The notes below the pieces were generated by a model. The model worked only from the letters and a program-made list of their open reading frames with translations. It was not told the DNA's origin and ran no database searches. A program made the translations under genes and the position numbers. From positions 1,054,001 through 1,118,000 of the forward strand of contig NZ_JAFBBJ010000001.1 of NCBI RefSeq assembly GCF_016907085.1: a DNA stretch of 64,000 nt, read 5' to 3'. Below, in pieces: positions 9,230 through 17,061 of this stretch. Source of the stretch: Clavibacter michiganensis. GTDB lineage: Bacteria; Actinomycetota; Actinomycetes; Actinomycetales; Microbacteriaceae. Each line of letters begins with the position of its first letter. Within the stretch, counting starts at the first letter, position 1.

Positions 9230-11352
9230 GCGGTCCTCTCGGGCTGATCGTGGGCGACGACGACGGTGTTGCCCGGGTCGTCGCGGTTGAGGTGGAGGAA
9301 CTCGAGGTGGGTCTCGTAGTGGTCGAGCACGTCGGCGATCACCTGCTCGCGCGTGTAGTCGAGCACGTCGTAGCCGCGGCTGCCCTCCAGCGAGAACACC
9401 TCCATGCGGAAGTAGTGCTCCTCGGATCCGGCGGCCGCGTGCGGCGCGTACGTGGGCGTCTCGTAGCGGACCGGCCGGATGGCGTACCGGAAGTCGCGCT
9501 CCTCGCCCATCGACACCTCGAGGTCGAGCTCGCGGATCCCGTGCTCGGAGTGCTCGCCCTCGACGAGGCGCACGGTCGCGCCCTGCACGATGAGCTCGTC
9601 GTGCACCTCGGTGAGCGCGGGCAGCGCCACCTCCTCGGTGAAGCGCTGGGCGCGATCGCGGTCGGGGTAGGTCATGGAGCGGGCGAGCCGCTGGCGCCAG
9701 CTGCGTCCGTGGCCGCCGTCGCCGGATCGGCCGGAGAGGAGGCCAGGGAGGCTCGACCGGTAGCTCTGGGCGAGGGATCCCTCCACCTTCAGGGCCTTGT
9801 AGAGCCCGAGCATGATGAGCAGCAGCACCACCGAGAACGGCAGGCCCATCACCACGGTCGCGCTCTGCAGGGTCGGCACGCCGCCCACCGCGAGCATCAC
9901 GAGCGTGAGAGCGCCGGTGGCGACGGCCCAGAACAGGCGCAGCCACTTGGGTCCGTCGGTGTCGGCGTCGGGCAGGTGCGAGGTGAGGTTCGCCATCACG
10001 AGCGCGCCGGAGTCGGCGGAGGTCACGTAGAAGAGGAGTCCCGTGAAGGTCGCGACCGCGGCCGTGAGCGGCACGCCCGGGTACTCGGCGAGCAGCGAGT
10101 AGAACGCGCGCTCCGGGGTGTTCATCGCGACGTCGCCGAACGCGCTGTCGCCGCCCATGACGAGGTCGAGCGCGCTGTTCCCGAAGATCGAGATCCACAG
10201 CAGGATGAACGCGAACGGCACCACCATCGTGCCGATGACGAACTCGCGGATGGTGCGGCCGCGGGAGATGCGGGCGAGGAACAGGCCCACGAACGGCGCC
10301 CACGCGATCCACCAGGCCCAGAAGAACAGGGTCCAGCTGCTGAGCCAGGCGTCGGGGCGGTCGTAGGCGAAGGTCTCGAGGGTCATCGAGGGGAAGCGGC
10401 TGAGCACGTCGCCGACGTTCTGCACGATGGCGTCCATGAGGAAGCTCGTGCGGCCGGCGAAGAGCACGAAGAGCATGAGCGCGATGGAGCAGAGCACGTT
10501 GAGCTCCGACAGGCGCCGGATCCCCTTCTCCACCCCCGTGAGCACCGAGACGGCCGCCATGATCACCGACAGGGCGATGAGGCCCGCCTGCACGGCCAGG
10601 TCCTCGGGGATCCCGAACATGAAGTCCAAGCCGAAGTTCAGCTGGGCCACGCCGATGCCGAGCGTGGTCGCGATGCCGAAGATCGTGCCGAGGACGGCGG
10701 CGATGTCGACGAGGTGGCCGATCCAGCCGTGGATGCGCTTTCCGAAGATGGGGTGCAGGGCCGAGCGGATGCTCAGCGGCAGGTTGTGGCGGTAGGCGAA
10801 GTAGCCGAACGCCATGCCCATGAGCGCGTAGAGCGCCCACCCGGTGAGCCCGTAGTGGAAGAGCGTGAGCACCATGGCCTGCCGAGCGGCCTCGACGGTG
10901 GACCCGTCGCCGGTCGGCGGGGCGAGGTACTGGGTGACGGGCTCCGAGACGGAGAAGAACATCAGGTCGATGCCGATCCCCGCGGCGAACAGCATGGCCG
11001 ACCAGGTGAAGTAGTTGAACGCGGGCCGGGAGTCGTCGGGCCCGAGGCGGGTGCGGCCGGCCCGGGAGGCCGCGACGACGACCACGAAGCCGACCACCAG
11101 CGTGACGACGGCGATGTAGTACCAGCCGAAGGTCTCGGACACCCACGCGACGGCCGCGCCGATCGCGTCGGCCGCGGCGGTCGGGGCGAGGGAGGCCCAG
11201 GCGACGATGGCGATGATGCCGAGGGCGGACCCGAGGAACACGGGCCGGTTGAGGCGGGGGCGGCCGGGCGGTGCGCCGTCGACGACGGGGGCCGTGCCGA
11301 CGGGGGCTGAGCTGTCGGGGGCGGAAGCGGGCATGGGTGGGCGAGTACTCAT
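9226..11352 (-). CDS. betT: BCCT-family choline/betaine transporter with long C-terminal domain
   Basis: The protein has 708 residues with about 12 membrane helices, beginning LNRPVFLGSALGIIAIVAW after a 40-residue Pro/Ala-rich tail. Family hallmarks are GIGIDLMFFSVSEPVTQY, WALYALMGMAFGYFAYRHNLP, and the tryptophan-rich segment WTLFFWAWWIAWAPFVGLFLARISRGRT. The C-terminal 150 or so residues are soluble, as in BetT-type choline transporters where this tail senses osmotic stress. The start at 11352 has GAAGGA upstream; a longer frame to 11430 lacks support. It is the first gene of the betTBA operon. No BetI-type regulator is adjacent. The divergent spacer 11353-11540 presumably carries its promoter. 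Confidence 0.93.
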   Translation of the reverse strand: MSTRPPMPASAPDSSAPVGTAPVVDGAPPGRPRLNRPVFLGSALGIIAIVAWASLAPTAAADAIGAAVAWVSETFGWYYIAVVTLVVGFVVVVAASRAGRTRLGPDDSRPAFNYFTWSAMLFAAGIGIDLMFFSVSEPVTQYLAPPTGDGSTVEAARQAMVLTLFHYGLTGWALYALMGMAFGYFAYRHNLPLSIRSALHPIFGKRIHGWIGHLVDIAAVLGTIFGIATTLGIGVAQLNFGLDFMFGIPEDLAVQAGLIALSVIMAAVSVLTGVEKGIRRLSELNVLCSIALMLFVLFAGRTSFLMDAIVQNVGDVLSRFPSMTLETFAYDRPDAWLSSWTLFFWAWWIAWAPFVGLFLARISRGRTIREFVIGTMVVPFAFILLWISIFGNSALDLVMGGDSAFGDVAMNTPERAFYSLLAEYPGVPLTAAVATFTGLLFYVTSADSGALVMANLTSHLPDADTDGPKWLRLFWAVATGALTLVMLAVGGVPTLQSATVVMGLPFSVVLLLIMLGLYKALKVEGSLAQSYRSSLPGLLSGRSGDGGHGRSWRQRLARSMTYPDRDRAQRFTEEVALPALTEVHDELIVQGATVRLVEGEHSEHGIRELDLEVSMGEERDFRYAIRPVRYETPTYAPHAAAGSEEHYFRMEVFSLEGSRGYDVLDYTREQVIADVLDHYETHLEFLHLNRDDPGNTVVVAHDQPERTA

Positions 11353-11527
11353 CGCGTCCTTCGCTGGGAGGGGAATGAGGCTTCGGTCGACACCCGGGGT
11401 CTCACGGACCACACCGGGTTGCGCGACCACCCTAGCGAGGGGCCCTCCCCCGGCCGCAAGCCGGATCCGGGCCGCGATAGGGTCCGCGCGCGCGGGCGCA
11501 CGGCCGCACTCCAGATCGAGGCGGTGG

Positions 11528-11533
11528 TATATT
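11528..11533 (+). promoter_or_regulatory. -10 element of a leaderless promoter
   Basis: TATATT ends 7 bases before the ATG at 11541 in otherwise GC-rich DNA, and no ribosome site lies between. Transcription would start at or next to the ATG. The -35 region is not clear. Confidence 0.6.
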
Positions 11534-11540
11534 TTCCGGC

Positions 11541-12158
11541 ATGAACCCCGCCTCTGTCCCCGATCGCGATCGTGTGCTCGCGGATCTCGGCGACCCGTTC
11601 GTGCAGTCCTTCATCGCCGCGGTCGACGGCGCTCGAGATGACTTCGCCGAGTTCCGGGCCTGGCAGCCCGGCTGGTTCCCCGGCTTCACCGCACGCTTCA
11701 CGGCGGACTTCCTCCACGAGCGCATCTGGGCGCGGCTGATCCGCGAGGTCGACGGGATGGAGGGGATCACCATCCGTGACCGCGAGCCCGTCCGCGAGCT
11801 CCGCAGCGGGACCATGTACCTCCTCCGCATCAAGCGCCATCATCTCGACGACCGGATCTCCGCCTACCCCACCGAGGCCTCGCGGGCGTTCTGGGGCGGC
11901 ACGACCCTGACGCTCGAGGGCCTGGAGTCCGTGCCCCTCGCCCTCGGCTACTACTGGGACGCCGAGATGCGGTCCGTGGGCGACGCGGTGCTGTCCTACC
12001 GCGACGGCACGGACTCCCCCGTCTGGGCGGTCCGTCTCCGACGCGAGGCCGCATCGTCTCGCGGCTTCGCCTGGGAGCCGGTCTCCCCCGAGATGCCGGA
12101 GCTCGACCTGCGCAGCGTCCTCGACGACGACACCGCCGCGGACGGGACCGCATCGTGA
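11541..12158 (+). CDS. Hypothetical protein, partner of XRE/ImmA protein
   Basis: A 205-residue soluble protein that I do not recognise. It has no signal peptide or membrane helix. It is rich in acidic residues and Arg, with a Trp-rich part (WQPGWFPGF, FWGGTTLTLEGLE, YYWDAEM) that suggests a compact beta-rich fold. It is probably translated from a leaderless message. Its TGA overlaps the GTG of the next gene as GTGA, so the two products are made together. Fused XRE-ImmA/IrrE proteins in other bacteria commonly act on or control the product of an adjacent gene. This protein could therefore be the regulated effector, toxin or structural partner of such a unit. That role is inference from position only. 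Confidence 0.7.
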   Translation: MNPASVPDRDRVLADLGDPFVQSFIAAVDGARDDFAEFRAWQPGWFPGFTARFTADFLHERIWARLIREVDGMEGITIRDREPVRELRSGTMYLLRIKRHHLDDRISAYPTEASRAFWGGTTLTLEGLESVPLALGYYWDAEMRSVGDAVLSYRDGTDSPVWAVRLRREAASSRGFAWEPVSPEMPELDLRSVLDDDTAADGTAS

Positions 12159-13198
12159 GCCGCGACGTCGGCGACGTGCTCCTCGTCCTCCGGCGTGCGG
12201 CGGGGATCACCCAGGAGGAGCTCGCGAGCGACCTCGGGATCACGCAGGCCGCGCTCTCACGGTACGAGAACGGCCTGCGGGATCCCGACCACGCGATGAC
12301 GGAGAGGCTCAGCGCCGCCCTCGGGGTGACGGCGGAGTTCCTGCGCCACGAGTTCCGCATGCACGGCGCCATCGCCGCCGACGCCCACATGCGCCGGCAG
12401 AAGACCGCGAAGCCGTCGGACTGGAAGCGCGTCGAGGCGCGGTTGAACGCGGCGCGCATGCAGACGACCTACCTGCTCGAGCGGGTCCCGCTGCGGCCGC
12501 AGAACCACGTCATCCACGTCGACCCCGATGATCGCTCACCGTATGAGGCCGCCGCGATGCTGCGTGCAGCATGGCGCATGCCCCTCGGCCCCGTCCGGGA
12601 CCTGACGCGGTGGATCGAGTCGGCCGGCGTCATCGTGCTGGACGAGGACCTCGGCACGCACCGCATCGACGGCATGTCCCAGTGGGCCGGCGACCACGCC
12701 GTCATCATCCTCAACTCGGCGGCCCCGACGGATCGTCGTCGGCTCACGCTCGCGCACGAGCTCGGGCACCTCGTGATGCACGCGTCGCACGTCGATCCCG
12801 ACGCGGAGGCGCAGGCTGACGAGTTCGCGGCGGAGTTCCTGATGCCGGAGACGATGATCCGACCGGAGCTGACGAACCTGACGCTGGGCAAGCTCGCCGA
12901 TCTCAAGGCCGAGTGGGGCGTGTCGATGCAGGCGGTCGTCGAACGCGCTCATCGACTCGGACGCACGAGCCCCGAGGAGCGGACCCGCTTCTACCGGCAG
13001 CTCAGCAGCCGCGGATGGAAGACCCGCGAGCCGGGCAGCGACGAGCTCCCGCCGGAGATCCCGCGGCTCGCGCCGTCCATCGGCCGCCGGCTCCACGAGT
13101 CGGAGCTCACGCGCCCGGAGGTCATGAAGCTCCTCGGCGCACGCGAGGGCGCGGACAACCCCTTCGATCCGCCGAAGCGGGTGCTGCGGGCCGTGTGA
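12155..13198 (+). CDS. XRE-family regulator fused to ImmA/IrrE-type metallopeptidase
   Basis: This 347-residue protein has two parts. Residues 5-65 form a helix-turn-helix of the XRE type (AGITQEELASDLGITQAALS then RYENG). Residues 120-235 form an ImmA/IrrE (COG2856) peptidase with the zinc motif HELGH at 201-205 and a downstream ADEFAAEFLMP segment supplying the third ligand. Proteins of this layout include phage-derived anti-repressor proteases and antitoxin-like regulators. The GTG start overlaps the upstream stop, indicating coupled expression with the unknown 205-residue protein. Likely roles are stress-triggered cleavage of a regulator or control of its own operon. No phage genes surround it. 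Confidence 0.9.
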   Translation: MSRDVGDVLLVLRRAAGITQEELASDLGITQAALSRYENGLRDPDHAMTERLSAALGVTAEFLRHEFRMHGAIAADAHMRRQKTAKPSDWKRVEARLNAARMQTTYLLERVPLRPQNHVIHVDPDDRSPYEAAAMLRAAWRMPLGPVRDLTRWIESAGVIVLDEDLGTHRIDGMSQWAGDHAVIILNSAAPTDRRRLTLAHELGHLVMHASHVDPDAEAQADEFAAEFLMPETMIRPELTNLTLGKLADLKAEWGVSMQAVVERAHRLGRTSPEERTRFYRQLSSRGWKTREPGSDELPPEIPRLAPSIGRRLHESELTRPEVMKLLGAREGADNPFDPPKRVLRAV

Positions 13199-13232
13199 CG
13201 GCGGCGACGCGACCATCGCGGTCACGCGCCCG

Positions 13233-13238
13233 TATCGT
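13233..13238 (+). promoter_or_regulatory. -10 element of a leaderless promoter for the acetyltransferase gene
   Basis: TATCGT ends 6 bases before ATG 13245, and no Shine-Dalgarno sequence lies between. This fits a leaderless transcript. Confidence 0.5.
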
Positions 13239-13244
13239 GGCCGC

Positions 13245-13736
13245 ATGACCGCGCCCGTGACCGTCCGCCCCGCCGTGCCCGCCGACGCCGACGGGATCGC
13301 CGAGGTCCACATCCGCGCCTGGCAGGAGACGTACGCGCACCTGCTCCCGGCCGCGTACCTCGAGGGGCTCGACGTCACAGCGAGGGCCGAGCAGTGGCGG
13401 GGCTCGCTGGGCGGCTCCACCGGGGCTCCGGTCTTCGTCGCCCTCGACGGCGACCGCATCGTCGGCTTCGCCCTCGCCGGACCGGCGCGCGACGAGGATC
13501 CGCCCCGCCCCTTCCAGCTCCACGCGATCAACATGGTCTCCGCCGCCCACGGCACCGGCGCCGGCCAGGCCCTGTTCGACGCGGCCGTCGGCGACTCCCC
13601 CGCCTACCTCTGGGCCGCCGACGACAACCCGCGCGCGGCGGCGTTCTACCGGAGGAACGGGTTCGTACGGGACGGCGGGGTGGAGCGGCAGACGTACCAG
13701 GGCGCGGAGATGGTCACGGTGCGGATGGTGCGCTGA
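13245..13736 (+). CDS. GNAT-family N-acetyltransferase
   Basis: A 163-residue single-domain acetyltransferase. It starts TVRPAVPADADGIAEVHIRAW, followed by the QETYAHLLP block common in this subgroup. Strand beta-4 has VFVALDGDRIVGFALAGP, the acetyl-CoA loop is GTGAGQALF, and the C-terminal motif is NPRAAAFYRRNGFVRDG. The substrate cannot be predicted; such proteins acetylate small amines, antibiotics or protein N-termini. It points toward the biosynthetic operon and converges with the phosphopantetheinyl transferase gene, with about 120 bases between. It is probably not part of that operon, although self-resistance by acetylation is conceivable. Confidence 0.88.
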   Translation: MTAPVTVRPAVPADADGIAEVHIRAWQETYAHLLPAAYLEGLDVTARAEQWRGSLGGSTGAPVFVALDGDRIVGFALAGPARDEDPPRPFQLHAINMVSAAHGTGAGQALFDAAVGDSPAYLWAADDNPRAAAFYRRNGFVRDGGVERQTYQGAEMVTVRMVR

Positions 13737-13859
13737 CCGGGATCGGGACGATGCCGGGCAGGAGGACGGCATCGCGTCCGTCGTCGTCCCCCGCGACGAT
13801 GCGCGGGGCCCGGGCGCCGGCCGGCGCGAGCGGGGTGGCCGAGGACCCGCGGCCGCACC
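13737..13859. terminator. Convergent intergenic region with inverted repeats
   Basis: The gap between two converging genes contains the perfect 14-bp palindrome GCGCCGGCCGGCGC (13814-13827) and an imperfect GCATCG/CGATGC hairpin. Either could terminate the long leftward operon or the acetyltransferase transcript. There is no U-tract. Confidence 0.35.
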
Positions 13860-14567
13860 TCAGACCGGCGTCGGCACCGGGACGAGAGCGGTCTGGCGCC
13901 ACAGGAGAGGTGCCGGATCGCCGTCCGTCCCGAGTACGGGCTCGAGCAGACGCACCCGCAGGTCACGGAGGAGCCCGCGGTCCGACGCGTCGCCGACGCT
14001 CACGCTGATCACCGCGTCCACCCCCTCCACCCCGAAGGACACGAGATCGGACTCGGCGAGGGTGTCGATCGACCGCAGCGGCGCGGTCAATCCCCGCCCG
14101 CATCGCTTGACGACCGCCTCCTTGCGGCTCCACAGCCACGCGAGATCGTCGAGACGCCTCAGCCGCTCACCCAGCGCGCGCTCCCCCTCCGCCGCGATGC
14201 GCTCGAACAGCGCGCCGTCGAAGGGGACACGCGATTGCACGTCGACGCCGACGGGCCCGGACGCGACCGCGCAGACGCACGCCTGCCTGTCATGGGAGAG
14301 GTTGAACTCGAAACCGGCGGCACCCGGCAGGCGGGGCTTGCCGTACCGGCCGCGCTCGACGGCGGGCATCGCGGACGTCCCGTTCCGCTCCTCCCACATC
14401 CGCTGCAGCAGCGCGAAGGCCAGCGCGCTCGCACGCCGGTCGTCCTCGCGGTGATGCGCGTCGCACATCTCGCGACGCTCGGGAGGCAGTCCGGCGCGCA
14501 GCCGCTGGAACGTCGCGTCAGTGAGGTCGTCGGGTCGCGCGAGGACGAGGTCGCACGGCGTCGCCAC
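13860..14567 (-). CDS. Sfp-type 4'-phosphopantetheinyl transferase
   Basis: The protein (235 residues from GTG 14567) moves phosphopantetheine from CoA to carrier-protein serines and would activate the five T domains and two free ACPs of this cluster. The Sfp layout is clear: an N-terminal CDLVLARPDDL start, PERREMC followed by a His/Asp-rich helix, FNLSHDRQACVCAV, GPVGVDVQ, and the WLWSRKEAVVKRCGRGL block with the catalytic Lys-Glu. In GVDVQ the usual metal-binding Glu of GVDxE is Gln, which is unusual. The start is uncertain: TTG 14636 would follow the KS stop directly, but GTG 14567 fits the family N-terminus. It is the last gene of the leftward operon. Confidence 0.9.
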   Translation of the reverse strand: MATPCDLVLARPDDLTDATFQRLRAGLPPERREMCDAHHREDDRRASALAFALLQRMWEERNGTSAMPAVERGRYGKPRLPGAAGFEFNLSHDRQACVCAVASGPVGVDVQSRVPFDGALFERIAAEGERALGERLRRLDDLAWLWSRKEAVVKRCGRGLTAPLRSIDTLAESDLVSFGVEGVDAVISVSVGDASDRGLLRDLRVRLLEPVLGTDGDPAPLLWRQTALVPVPTPV

Positions 14568-14640
14568 GCCGATCGCCGGGAGGGGCCCCCGGCGGCCGGC
14601 ATCCCCCGATGAGCGCTCGTGATCGGACCACGACAACGCG

Positions 14641-15897
14641 TCAGTTCCCGGCGCGGTCGATGACGAGGGAGACGTTGTGGCCGCCGAACCCGAGCGAGAG
14701 CGACACGGCACGGGTGATCGCCACGCGCCGCGCGGAACCGCGGACGACGTCGACCCGCATCTCCTCGCTCAGCTCGTCGGTCCCGGCCGTCGCCGGGACC
14801 GCTCCGGATGCGAGGGCGAGCGCGCTCGCGATCACCTCCGTCACCCCCGCGGCACCGAGCATGTGGCCGGTCATCGACTTCGTCGACGTGACCAGCGTCT
14901 GCTCGCCCAGCACGCGTTCGATGACCGCGGCCTCGATCCGGTCGTTCAGGACGGTCCCGGTGCCGTGGGCGTTGACGTGCAGGGGCGCGTCATCCACCGG
15001 CCCGTCCTCGCCATCGGCTTCGGCGAGCGAGTCGGTGATGGCGCGCGCCATAGCGGCGCCGTCTCCCGCCGGTGCGGTGATGTGCGACGCATCGCTCGTG
15101 ATGCCGTACCCGCTCACCACGCCGTAGATGCGCGCACCCCGCGCCAACGCGTGCGACTCGCGCTCGAGCACCACGGCCGCCCCTCCCTCTCCCATGACGA
15201 AGCCGCCGCGCTCCTTGTCGAACGGGATGCTCGCGCGATCGACGTCGCTCGACGTGCTCAGCGCCCGCAGCGACTGGAATCCGGACATGACGAGTCGCTG
15301 CGTGACGGCTTCGGCGCCCCCGCAGACGACCGCGTCGGCATACCCGTGGCGGATGGCGCGGAGGCCCTCTCCGATGCTCACGGCGCTCGAGGCGCACGCG
15401 GCGTTGTGCGACACCGAACCACCACGAGCGCCCACGTCGATCGAGACCAGCCCGGCGATCATGTTCGGGATCCACTTCGGTATCAGCATCGGCGACACCT
15501 TGCGTGGGCCGCTCTGCCGGAGCACGTCGTGTTCGCGGAGGGCCGTCTCGACGCCGCCCAGACCGCTGCACATGTTGACGGCGAGCCGGTAGGGGTCGAT
15601 CCCCCCGGACAGTCCCGCGTGCGCGACGGCCTCGCGTGCCGCGACCAGACCGTAGACGCTGTGCGGGTCGAGGCGCCGCAGCTCCTGCGGCGCGAAGTGG
15701 GCTGCGGCGTCGAGCCCGCGCACCGGTGCGTAGACCCCGACGGCCATGTCCCGGGTGTCGAAGTGGTCGATCGGGACGATGCCGTGCCGTCCCGCGAAGA
15801 GGCTCTCCTGGAAGTCGGCGAGCGTGGAACCGAGCGGGCTCACGACGCCCATACCGGTGATCACCGCGCGTTCCGGGGGTCGCGGAGCGGAGCGCAC
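14641..15897 (-). CDS. FabF-like beta-ketoacyl-ACP synthase
   Basis: A 418-residue discrete condensing enzyme. It starts AVITGMGVVSPLG, and the Cys-His-His set is complete: Cys168 in NAACASS, His311 in NAHGTGT and His345 in KSMTGHMLGAAG, with a C-terminal GFGGHN. The active set implies decarboxylative condensation rather than chain-length-factor function. Its GTG shares one base with the stop of the upstream ACP gene, so the two form a translational pair. In this operon it may build an acyl starter or one extension with that ACP. A primary fatty acid synthase copy is unlikely given the position inside the operon, between carrier protein and phosphopantetheinyl transferase. Confidence 0.92.
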   Translation of the reverse strand: MRSAPRPPERAVITGMGVVSPLGSTLADFQESLFAGRHGIVPIDHFDTRDMAVGVYAPVRGLDAAAHFAPQELRRLDPHSVYGLVAAREAVAHAGLSGGIDPYRLAVNMCSGLGGVETALREHDVLRQSGPRKVSPMLIPKWIPNMIAGLVSIDVGARGGSVSHNAACASSAVSIGEGLRAIRHGYADAVVCGGAEAVTQRLVMSGFQSLRALSTSSDVDRASIPFDKERGGFVMGEGGAAVVLERESHALARGARIYGVVSGYGITSDASHITAPAGDGAAMARAITDSLAEADGEDGPVDDAPLHVNAHGTGTVLNDRIEAAVIERVLGEQTLVTSTKSMTGHMLGAAGVTEVIASALALASGAVPATAGTDELSEEMRVDVVRGSARRVAITRAVSLSLGFGGHNVSLVIDRAGN

Positions 15898-16133
15898 TAG
15901 GCCGACGCCTCCTCTGCGGCGTCCTGCACCGCCTCGAAGAGATCCTGGACCGTCTTGACGTCCTCGGTCAGCTCGACAGCGGTCCCTCCGATGCGGTCCT
16001 CGATCTTCATCGAGAACTCGAAGATGCTGACCGAGTCGACGCCGATGTCCCTCAGACCGTCCTGCATCTCGATCTCGTCGGCTGGCTTCGAGCTGTACTC
16101 GGCGAGTGCCTCAGCGAATTCCGCTGCGTTCAT
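15897..16133 (-). CDS. Discrete acyl carrier protein (second ACP)
   Basis: A 78-residue acidic ACP. The phosphopantetheine site is the Ser of GVDSVSIFEF, about residue 39, in a helix-2 context, followed by the acidic segment ELTEDVKTVQDL. The start has an ideal AAGGAG six bases upstream. It precedes the FabF-like synthase with a one-base overlap, so the two probably act on the same thioester. It differs strongly from the other free ACP (24608-24865): different motif (GVDSVS versus GISSVQ) and different helix 1. The two free ACPs therefore probably serve different steps. Confidence 0.9.
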   Translation of the reverse strand: MNAAEFAEALAEYSSKPADEIEMQDGLRDIGVDSVSIFEFSMKIEDRIGGTAVELTEDVKTVQDLFEAVQDAAEEASA

Positions 16134-16212
16134 GATGAGCTCCTTGGTGTTCGGGGGTCGGGAGGATCGGGCCGGCCGGGCACCGCGCACGCGCGCGCGC
16201 GCAGCCCCGGGC

Positions 16213-17061
16213 CTAGAAGTCGTGCGCGCGCAGCCAGGTGAGGAGCTCGTCCTCGCGGCGTCCGGCGTCGGCCGGCTGCCAGGCGCCCAGGTCCCGCTCA
16301 TCGACGATGAGGCCGTCGCGCAGGTACACGACCCGGTCGGCGCGCGCCGCGCACGCGGGATCGTGGGTCACCATCATCACCGTGGTGCCATCGCGATGGA
16401 CGTCGGTCAGGGCGTCCATCACCTCCTGGGTCATGCTGCTGTTCAGGGATCCCGTGGGCTCGTCGGCGAAGACGACGGAGGGTCGCGTCGCGAGAGCACG
16501 GCAGATGGACGCGCGCTGGAGCTGCCCTCCGGAGACCTGGGTGATGCCGTGCTCCGCCACGTGCGCGATGCCGAACCGCTCGAGCATCGCGTCCACCCGG
16601 GCCTCGACCTCGACGCGGCCCTTGGGCTGCGCCTTGAGCGCGGCGAGGAGGATGTTGTCGCGCACGTTGAAGTTCGACAGGAAGTACGCCTGCTGGAAGA
16701 TGAAGCCCATCCTCGTGAGCCGCGTGTGGCTCATCTCCCGATCGCTGAGGTCGGTCAGGTCGACGTCGCCCAGCCGGACGCTCCCCTTCGTCGGCCGGTC
16801 CATCCCGCTGATGCAGTAGAGCAGCGTCGACTTGCCGGAGCCCGACGCGCCCATCACGGCGAGGAACTCCCCCTGGCGGACGGTGAGGTCGATGCCGTTC
16901 AGCACCTTCGTGGGCGGCTCCGTGGACCGGTAGGACTTCTCCAGCGCCACCGTCGTGAGGGCGTTCGTGAGGGGCCGGGACATGGTCGAGGAGGCGTCGG
17001 GGAGTGTCAACGGTGATCCATTCTGTGATTCGTGGTTCGCGGGACGGGCTGAGGACGTCAT
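16213..17061 (-). CDS. ABC transporter ATPase, MacB/LolD-like
   Basis: This 282-residue nucleotide-binding subunit has a Walker A motif GASGSGKST, Q-loop in IFQQAYFLS, signature VSGGQLQRASI, Walker B SVVFADEPTGSLN and switch His in VTHD. The ATG at 17061 overlaps the permease stop as ATGA, giving a 26-residue extension before the alternative ATG at 16983; the coupled start is preferred. It pairs with the FtsX-type permease just upstream. MacB-like pairs in Gram-positive bacteria export peptides or lipopeptides, or give resistance to them. Inside a biosynthetic operon, export of or self-protection from the product is the likely job. Confidence 0.93.
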   Translation of the reverse strand: MTSSARPANHESQNGSPLTLPDASSTMSRPLTNALTTVALEKSYRSTEPPTKVLNGIDLTVRQGEFLAVMGASGSGKSTLLYCISGMDRPTKGSVRLGDVDLTDLSDREMSHTRLTRMGFIFQQAYFLSNFNVRDNILLAALKAQPKGRVEVEARVDAMLERFGIAHVAEHGITQVSGGQLQRASICRALATRPSVVFADEPTGSLNSSMTQEVMDALTDVHRDGTTVMMVTHDPACAARADRVVYLRDGLIVDERDLGAWQPADAGRREDELLTWLRAHDF

